In this document: positions 6,476 to 10,858 of the stretch, piece by piece
How positions within the stretch are numbered: the stretch's first letter is position 1
How the letters are laid out: each line of letters starts with the position of its first letter
Assembly: GCA_964579825.1 (NCBI GenBank)
Contig: CAZOHT010000065.1
Span: 1 to 10,858, forward strand
Reading direction: 5' to 3'
Length of the DNA stretch: 10,858 bases
Source: SPCO01 sp964579825
Lineage (GTDB): Bacteria > Chloroflexota > Limnocylindria > Limnocylindrales > CSP1-4
The notes under the pieces: model-generated
Database searches by the model: none
The model's input: only the letters and a program-made list of their open reading frames with translations
Told to the model about the DNA's origin: nothing
Program-made: the position numbers and the translations under genes

Positions 6476-7071
6476 GCGTCCTGTCGGATCGCGACATCCG
6501 GGCCGCGCTCGAGTCGGGCGTCGTCCGCATCGACCCGTACGATCCCGAGGACCTCCAGCCGTCCTCCGTGGACCTCCACCTGGACCGCCGATTCCGCGTC
6601 TTTCGCAACAACCGCTACCCGTACATCGACGTTCGGGCGGTCCAGCCGGACCTGACCGAACTCCTGTCGATCGAGGACGACGAGCCGTTCATCCTGCACC
6701 CGGGCGAGTTCGTCCTGGGGCAGACCCTCGAATGGGTCGAGCTGCCGACGGACCTCGTCGCAAGGTTGGAAGGGAAGAGCTCGCTGGGGAGGCTTGGGCT
6801 GCTCATCCACTCGACGGCGGGCTATGTCGATCCGGGTTGGAAGGGCAACCTGACCCTCGAGCTGTCGAACGTCGCGAACCTGCCGATCGCCCTGTACCAC
6901 GGCATGCGCATCGGCCAGATCAGCTTCTTCGGGATGTCCTCGCCCGTCGAGCGGCCGTACGGGTCGCCGTCACTGCGCTCCCGCTATCAGGGCCAGTCCG
7001 AACCGACGGCATCCGCGTTCCACCAGGACTACGAGGCCGGCCGCAAGGCCGGGGAGCCCGACCGGTCCTAG
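6472..7071 (+). CDS. dcd: dCTP deaminase, probably bifunctional (dUMP-forming)
   Basis: The enzyme deaminates dCTP, feeding dUMP to thymidylate synthesis. The protein is 199 residues. EGKSSLGRLG (catalytic-region segment from Glu100), HSTAG (113-117), DPGW and TLELSNVANLP with Glu130 (the catalytic Glu position, E138 in E. coli) are all present. The HSTAG segment, the SNVANLPI stretch and the PYGS...YQGQ tail resemble the mycobacterial bifunctional dCTP deaminase/dUTPase more than E. coli Dcd, which has His instead of the Gly after TA. I therefore favour direct dCTP-to-dUMP conversion, but this is inference. The start overlaps the nrdR stop (ATGA), so expression is coupled to nrdR and probably under NrdR control. 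The hydrolase gene follows after 3 bp. Confidence 0.94.
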   Translation: MSVLSDRDIRAALESGVVRIDPYDPEDLQPSSVDLHLDRRFRVFRNNRYPYIDVRAVQPDLTELLSIEDDEPFILHPGEFVLGQTLEWVELPTDLVARLEGKSSLGRLGLLIHSTAGYVDPGWKGNLTLELSNVANLPIALYHGMRIGQISFFGMSSPVERPYGSPSLRSRYQGQSEPTASAFHQDYEAGRKAGEPDRS

Positions 7072-7074
7072 GTC

Positions 7075-7941
7075 GTGGCCGTGAATGACGCCGCCGACTG
7101 GATCGCGGACCTCGGACGTGGCACGCGCGTCGCGCTCGTCCAGGCCGGGACGTTCCGCTCCGACGCCGGCACGCTGTTCGGGCCTGTGCCATGGGTCCTG
7201 TGGGGCTCGCTCGTCACCGACGAGGTCGACGACCGCCGGCGCCTCCTCCAGGCGCTCAACTGCCTCCTGATCGAGACACCGTCGGGTCGCGTCCTCGTGG
7301 AGACCGGGATCGGGGAGCGGCTGGACGACAAGACGCGGGCGATGCGGACGTACGAGGGTCCGTGGATCGCGGCGGCCCTGGAGCGGGTGGGCTTCCTGCC
7401 GGAGACCGTCAATGTCGTCGCGATGAGCCACCTGCACTTCGATCATGCTGGCGGGCTCTTGCGCCCGGACGGGGAGCGGACATTCCCGTATGCGACGATC
7501 GTCGCCCAGAAGGCCGAGTGGGAGGTCGCGCTCGGTGACAATCCGCGGCTCGTCGCCTCGTATGTCCAACCGGAGCTCGCCCTCGTGAAGGATTGGGGCG
7601 CCCAGGGCTGGGCCGACGGCGAACGGGAGATCATGCCGGGCGTGACGGTCGTCCCGACCGGCGGGCACTCCACGGGCCACCAGGCTGTCGTCGTCCGAGG
7701 TAGCGGCGACGGGGCGAGGACGCTCGCCTTCTTCGGAGATCTGCTCATGCGGCCGTGGGCGGCCAACCCGCGCTGGGTGACCGCCTTCGACGACTTCCCG
7801 CTCGACTCCGTCGTCCGCAAGGCCGAGCTGTTCGCCCAGGCCGCCGACGAGGACTGGATCGTCGTCCTGTCGCACGAGGTCAAGCATCCGGTGGGCCGGC
7901 TGGTCCGCGACCGCGACCGCTTCCGCTACGAGCCGGTCTAG
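7075..7941 (+). CDS. Metallo-beta-lactamase-fold hydrolase
   Basis: This 288-residue MBL-fold protein carries the metal-binding HLHFDH motif (His119, His121, Asp123, His124), GGHSTGH (His198, His202), the bridging-Asp segment FFGDLLMRPW and a terminal LSHEVKHP histidine, so the dinuclear metal site looks complete. Layout and motifs recall the lactonase/quorum-quenching-like subgroup of MBL hydrolases, but the substrate cannot be read from the sequence. GTG 7075 lies 3 bp after the dcd stop; an in-frame GTG at 7081 is an alternative, and neither has an independent ribosome-binding site. It is therefore probably the third gene of the nrdR-dcd operon, and could be a phosphodiesterase- or lactonase-type hydrolase. 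Its TAG stop overlaps the stop of the convergent tlpA-like gene. Confidence 0.88.
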   Translation: MAVNDAADWIADLGRGTRVALVQAGTFRSDAGTLFGPVPWVLWGSLVTDEVDDRRRLLQALNCLLIETPSGRVLVETGIGERLDDKTRAMRTYEGPWIAAALERVGFLPETVNVVAMSHLHFDHAGGLLRPDGERTFPYATIVAQKAEWEVALGDNPRLVASYVQPELALVKDWGAQGWADGEREIMPGVTVVPTGGHSTGHQAVVVRGSGDGARTLAFFGDLLMRPWAANPRWVTAFDDFPLDSVVRKAELFAQAADEDWIVVLSHEVKHPVGRLVRDRDRFRYEPV

Positions 7942-8657
7942 GGACTCGAACTCGGGCTGGGCGAGGCGGCCGACGATGGCCCGGCAGATGCCGGCAGGAT
8001 CCGCTCGATGTAGGCGCTGGCGGCCTCGACCGTCATCGGCCCCTGGGCGACGTCGCTGATGACCCCGTTCGGGTCGATGAAGAACTGAGTCGGCAGCGCG
8101 TAGACGCGGTAGGCGTCGAAGACATGCCCGGACGCATCGAAGCCGATGGTGTACTCGAGCTGATACCGGTCCGCGTACGCCTGGACGTCGGCAGGCGACG
8201 TCTCCTGGACGCTGACGGCCACCAGTTCGAAGCCCTGGTCGCGGTACTTGGCGCTGATCTCGCGCATGACCGGCGTCTCGGCCTGGCACGGTGGGCACCA
8301 GGTCGCGAAGAAGTTGAGCCATACCGCCTTGCCACGCAGGTCCGCGAGGCGGATCGGGTTGCCATCGAGATCGGCCAGCTGGTAGGTCGTGCCGTCAGGG
8401 AGGGCGACCGCGAAGTCGGGCGCCTGGTCCCCCGGCTTGAGGCCGACGCTCGGGGCGTCATCGATGATGTAGGCGGTCGCCCGGGGATCCACGGGGCCGG
8501 GGCCTGCGCCGATCGCGCCGAGCGGTGTCGTGGCGGCCACAAGGACCACCACCGCGACGACGACGATCGCGAAGACCGTGGCGAGCTGTCGCCCACTGAA
8601 GGGCCCGATCAGGCCGTGGCGCTCCTTCTTGTGCGTGAACTCCGGGCGGTCTGTCAC
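7938..8657 (-). CDS. TlpA/ResA-like membrane-anchored thioredoxin
   Basis: This is a thiol-disulfide reductase anchored outside the cytoplasmic membrane, typically reducing apocytochrome c or other exported proteins. From GTG 8657 it has 239 residues: a short basic cytoplasmic N-terminus, one transmembrane helix (about 23-48), a linker, then an AhpC/TSA-thioredoxin domain. The active site is WCPPC (Cys121, Cys124) and the cis-proline loop is YALPTQFFID. A Ser/Pro/Ala-rich tail of about 15 residues ends the protein. The frame stays open upstream to 8747, but that part lies over ccdA in another frame. The GTG one base after the ccdA stop gives the expected topology and tight operon spacing. It probably receives electrons from CcdA. 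Confidence 0.91.
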   Translation of the reverse strand: MTDRPEFTHKKERHGLIGPFSGRQLATVFAIVVVAVVVLVAATTPLGAIGAGPGPVDPRATAYIIDDAPSVGLKPGDQAPDFAVALPDGTTYQLADLDGNPIRLADLRGKAVWLNFFATWCPPCQAETPVMREISAKYRDQGFELVAVSVQETSPADVQAYADRYQLEYTIGFDASGHVFDAYRVYALPTQFFIDPNGVISDVAQGPMTVEAASAYIERILPASAGPSSAASPSPSSSP

Positions 8658-8658
8658 G

Positions 8659-9489
8659 TCAGACCCCGCCGAAGCTGAAGAACCGCGGGAGCAGGCTGAG
8701 CCAATCCATGACCATCGCCAGGCCGATCCCGGCGACGAGCAGGCCACCGATCAGCGAAACGGTCCTGCCGTGGCGAACGAGCGGTCGGGTGAGGGCGGGC
8801 GCCTTGTCGTAGACGGCCGCGATGGCGATGAACGGCAGCCCGAGCCCGAGCGTGTAGGCGATGAGGAGGATGGCGCCCTGGGCGATCGTGCCGGACGTCG
8901 CGGCCATCGTCAGGATCCCCCCGAGGATCAGCCCGATGCACGGGGTCCAGCCGATGGCGAAGATCGCCCCGAGCCCGAACGACGCCAGCCAGCCGCCCTT
9001 GGACGAGACGAGGCGACTGCCCAGGCGGTCGGCCATGCCGGGTGTGGTGGCTGCGCTCCCAGCCCCAGGGGCGGCGAGTGACACCGACCCGGTGACGGTC
9101 GCGAGGGACTGGGTCGCCCCGGTGTCGAGGGGGCGCCAGGTCCGCTCGAGGGCCGCGATCGGCAGGATCCCGGCCAGCGCGAGGCCCATGACGATGAGGA
9201 TGAGTCCGCCGATGACGCGCAGGGCCGGCAGGAAGTCGGCCAAAGGCCCGGCAAGGAACGTGGCCGTGATGCCCAGGATCGTGAAGACGACCCCGAACCC
9301 GGCCACGTACGCCAGGGCGTGACGGACGGCCGTCCAGCGCGACGGGGGAGCGCCCGACTCGGACGCCGCGACGGCGATGGCCGTCATCTGCCCGAGGTAG
9401 GCGGGGACGAGCGGCAGGACGCACGGCGACAGGAAGCTGATCACACCCGCTCCGACGGCCACCGCGATGGAGAGTTCCGTGCCCGCCAT
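8659..9489 (-). CDS. ccdA: Cytochrome c biogenesis / thiol-disulfide interchange membrane protein CcdA
   Basis: CcdA carries reducing equivalents across the cytoplasmic membrane from cytosolic thioredoxin or glutaredoxin to exported thioredoxin-like proteins. The 276-residue protein has the six-helix pattern. The signature GVISFLSPCVLPLVPAYLG holds Cys23 and the second-half IGWTPCIGLILGG holds Cys184, the expected redox pair. Between the two halves (about residues 114-166) there is an Ala/Ser/Gly/Thr-rich loop longer than in minimal CcdA proteins. ATG 9489 is 4 bp after the stop of the glutaredoxin-like gene, and the TlpA-like gene starts one base after its own stop, so the three form one operon. 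Confidence 0.94.
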   Translation of the reverse strand: MAGTELSIAVAVGAGVISFLSPCVLPLVPAYLGQMTAIAVAASESGAPPSRWTAVRHALAYVAGFGVVFTILGITATFLAGPLADFLPALRVIGGLILIVMGLALAGILPIAALERTWRPLDTGATQSLATVTGSVSLAAPGAGSAATTPGMADRLGSRLVSSKGGWLASFGLGAIFAIGWTPCIGLILGGILTMAATSGTIAQGAILLIAYTLGLGLPFIAIAAVYDKAPALTRPLVRHGRTVSLIGGLLVAGIGLAMVMDWLSLLPRFFSFGGV

Positions 9490-9493
9490 CGGT

Positions 9494-9769
9494 TCAGTCC
9501 AGCGCGTCGGCGAGGAGTCGCCGGATCTTGGCCTGGCTCGTGGCGAGCTCGAGCCGCCGGTCGCCGAGCTCGAGCACGGGGATCGACGCGAAGTACGCGC
9601 GCTGCCAGGTGTCGTCCGTCTCGATGTCTCGCTCGACCAGCGTCGGGCTGGCCTGCCCGGTGGCCGCGCGCTGGCGGAGGAGCGCGATCACCGTTTCCTT
9701 AGCCTCATCACACAGGCGGCAGTCGGGGCGGCTATACAGGATCAGGTCGGGCAGGGGAGCGTCGTGCAT
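9494..9769 (-). CDS. Glutaredoxin-like (DUF836-type) small redox protein
   Basis: This 91-residue thioredoxin-fold protein begins with a beta-strand DLILYSRPDC and has a CRLC redox pair (Cys17, Cys20) followed by the helix DEAKETVIALL. A cis-proline segment SIPVLEL and the YFASIPV...RLEL pattern are those of the glutaredoxin-like DUF836 family. The frame is open much further upstream to 9976, but that part is Arg/Gly/Pro-rich with no similarity to the family; ATG 9769 gives the normal length. It is the first gene of the grx-ccdA-tlpA operon and may be the cytosolic electron donor to CcdA, which is inference from context. Confidence 0.86.
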   Translation of the reverse strand: MHDAPLPDLILYSRPDCRLCDEAKETVIALLRQRAATGQASPTLVERDIETDDTWQRAYFASIPVLELGDRRLELATSQAKIRRLLADALD

Positions 9770-9779
9770 CTCGTGGCGG

Positions 9780-9785
9780 ATTGTA
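9780..9785 (-). promoter_or_regulatory. Candidate -10 element for the grx-ccdA-tlpA operon
   Basis: TACAAT on the minus strand is close to the consensus TATAAT. It ends 10 nt before ATG 9769, so the transcript would have a leader of at most about 3 nt. No Shine-Dalgarno sequence is present and the -35 region is not recognisable. Confidence 0.42.
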
Positions 9786-9945
9786 GGCGAGGTCCGCGAG
9801 GAGGCCGGTCCGCCGGGCCGGGAGTGTCTGGCGCGGACGACTTCCTGGCCCTTGCGGACGCGAGTACCTTGTGAGGGCCTAACCGGTGCGTTGGCGCAAC
9901 CTCGCCCGCCCGGACGTGTCGCGGAGACCAGCGGAGGGAGACCGT

Positions 9946-10719
9946 ATGAATCTCGTGGATACCCTGGCCCAGGCATTCAACGACGCCATGGCGGATGTCG
10001 TGAACGCCATCCCGACCGTCATCGGGGCGTTGCTGATCCTGCTCATCGGCATGATCGTCGGCCGGATCGTCGGGGGCGTCGTCACCGGCATCCTGTCGCG
10101 CGCCAAGGCCGACGCGATGTTCGCGCGCTATGCCGGCCCCATCTATGGCGAGACGCCGGGGTCGACCCGTCCCAGCGAGTACATCGGCATCCTCGCGAAG
10201 TGGCTCATCTACCTGGTCTTCTTCCTGTCGGCGGCCAACTTCCTCGGTTGGAGCCAGGTGAGCCTGCTCATCAACGACTTCCTGGCGTGGCTGCCGAACC
10301 TGATCGTGGCGATCATCATCGTGCTCGCGGCACCCGTCCTCGGGCGGATCCTGCGGCGTGCGATCGAGGCTTCCGGCGGCGGCATCGGACTGTCCAACAC
10401 CGGCCTCCTGGGCCGGGTGGCCGAGTTCACGGTCATCGCCTTCGGCGTCATCCTCGCCCTGTACCAGGTCGGGATCGCGTCGGAGCTCGTAAACATCCTG
10501 TTCATCGGCGTGGTCCTGGCGATGGCGCTCGCCTTCGGGCTTGCGTTCGGCCTGGGCGGCCGTGCGGTCGCGGAGGAGATGTCGCGGGCGTGGTACCAGC
10601 GGTCGATGGAGGTCGCGTCGAAGATCGCCGAGGCGACGGACGACACGCCGACGGCACCTACCCGACCGACGGCCGCGCCGAGCGCGCCACCTCCGGCCTC
10701 GACGGACCCGACCCTCTAG
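9946..10719 (+). CDS. MscS-type conserved TM-helix membrane protein
   Basis: The 257-residue protein has five hydrophobic segments (about 21-47, 84-101, 112-133, 155-175, 183-203). The paired glycine/alanine-rich helices, and especially the last one running into FGLAFGLGGRAVAEEMSRAW, match the conserved TM-helix domain found in small-conductance mechanosensitive channel relatives. The cytoplasmic beta-domain of true MscS is absent. The protein ends in a Thr/Pro/Ala-rich tail (about 232-257). ATG 9946 is preceded by a strong GGAGGGAG site (9933-9940, 5-nt spacer), which decides the start over an in-frame ATG at 9886. It is transcribed divergently from the glutaredoxin-like gene and is apparently monocistronic. 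Membrane-tension sensing is a family-level inference. Confidence 0.85.
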   Translation: MNLVDTLAQAFNDAMADVVNAIPTVIGALLILLIGMIVGRIVGGVVTGILSRAKADAMFARYAGPIYGETPGSTRPSEYIGILAKWLIYLVFFLSAANFLGWSQVSLLINDFLAWLPNLIVAIIIVLAAPVLGRILRRAIEASGGGIGLSNTGLLGRVAEFTVIAFGVILALYQVGIASELVNILFIGVVLAMALAFGLAFGLGGRAVAEEMSRAWYQRSMEVASKIAEATDDTPTAPTRPTAAPSAPPPASTDPTL

Positions 10720-10765
10720 CGCCAGTCGTCCCAGGCGTTCTCGCAGGACCGGTACGCGGGCGCGG

Positions 10766-10771
10766 TACGAT
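10766..10771 (+). promoter_or_regulatory. Candidate -10 element of the tRNA-Arg gene
   Basis: TACGAT (TAnnnT type) ends 9 nt before the first base of the mature tRNA, leaving room for a very short 5' leader. No consensus -35 box is seen in the 60 bp after the preceding gene. Confidence 0.4.
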
Positions 10772-10780
10772 GGGTGCCGC

Positions 10781-10856
10781 GCCCCCGTAGCTCAGTGGAC
10801 AGAGCGAGGCCGTCCTAAGGCCTGCGTCGGCGGTTCGAGTCCGTCCGGGGGCGCCA
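10781..10856 (+). tRNA. tRNA-Arg(CCT)
   Basis: A complete cloverleaf is visible. The acceptor stem is GCCCCCG with CGGGGGC (10846-10852), with discriminator G and an encoded CCA at 10854-10856. The D stem is GCTC/GAGC. The anticodon stem AGGCC/GGCCT encloses the loop GTCCTAA, anticodon CCT at 10814-10816. The variable loop has five bases, and the T arm is GGCGG-TTCGAGT-CCGTC with one G-T pair. It reads the arginine codon AGG. Position 32 is G where a pyrimidine is usual. Confidence 0.96.
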
Positions 10857-10858
10857 GC

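Noticed and set aside
6970..8322. A 450-codon open frame on the minus strand across dcd, the MBL gene and part of tlpA.
   Set aside because: It lies opposite genes with clear catalytic motifs, is dominated by Arg, Gly, Asp and Pro without any recognisable domain, and is explained by high third-position GC suppressing stop codons.
9865..9870. TACCTT as a -10 element for the mscS-like gene.
   Set aside because: The hexamer fits TAnnnT, but no -35 or extended -10 supports it and the implied leader is about 70 nt. The divergent spacer 9770-9945 is otherwise without recognisable features, apart from a short GTTG/CAAC inverted repeat near 9892-9902.
9528..10790. A 420-codon plus-strand open frame running from the glutaredoxin gene through the mscS-like gene.
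   Set aside because: It crosses two real genes and an intergenic region in a different frame and ends in the tRNA promoter; no protein similarity is visible.
1..10858. Search for mobile elements, toxin-antitoxin pairs, defence genes, riboswitches or a biosynthetic cluster.
   Set aside because: Every long stretch is accounted for by housekeeping-type genes; no intergenic region exceeds about 180 bp and none shows such features.

Overview
This is a high-GC (visibly well over 60%) bacterial scaffold fragment with a 100-base run of N at 4072-4171, as expected of a draft or metagenome-assembled genome. The proteins are ordinary, largely aerobic, soil- or freshwater-type bacterial proteins. The mixture suggests a GC-rich Chloroflexota (for example the Limnocylindria/Ellin6529 group) or a deep actinobacterial relative: an EtfD-like membrane Fe-S reductase, a mycobacterial-type dCTP deaminase/dUTPase, NrdR with tandem operators, a CcdA/TlpA thiol relay, and leaderless-looking promoters. 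That taxonomic guess is inference from memory of protein families; no search was possible.

Layout. Positions 1-1983 (+) hold the 3' part of a membrane-anchored iron-sulfur oxidoreductase of the EtfD/heterodisulfide-reductase type. A tiny membrane-anchored zinc-ribbon protein (2005-2226, -) converges on it. Positions 2340-5842 (+) form a compact operon: acyl-CoA dehydrogenase, etfB (interrupted by the assembly gap), etfA (overlapping etfB by one base) and a membrane-anchored helical protein of unknown function. A second plus-strand operon at 5969-7941 is nrdR, dcd and a metallo-beta-lactamase-fold hydrolase. It is preceded by two identical 18-bp palindromic NrdR boxes 31 bp apart. Positions 7938-9769 (-) hold a glutaredoxin-like protein, CcdA and a TlpA-like thioredoxin in one tightly packed operon. 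Its last stop codon shares the tetranucleotide CTAG with the stop codon of the converging hydrolase gene. Positions 9946-10719 (+) encode a five-helix MscS-type TM-helix protein. The window ends with a tRNA-Arg(CCT) gene at 10781-10856.

How the genes work together. The acyl-CoA dehydrogenase oxidises an acyl-CoA and passes electrons to EtfBA. EtfBA probably hands them to the membrane Fe-S/heme reductase, which would reduce quinone. NrdR senses nucleotide status and probably represses its own operon, so that dCTP deamination (dUMP supply for dTMP) follows the ribonucleotide-reductase programme. Grx-CcdA-TlpA would move reducing power from the cytosol to an extracytoplasmic thiol reductase, possibly for cytochrome c maturation. 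I see no mobile element, CRISPR array, phage gene or obviously new defence-like system. The points most worth a second look are regulatory (NrdR operon, leaderless promoters), the undescribed helical protein behind etfA, and the hydrolase in the nrdR-dcd operon.
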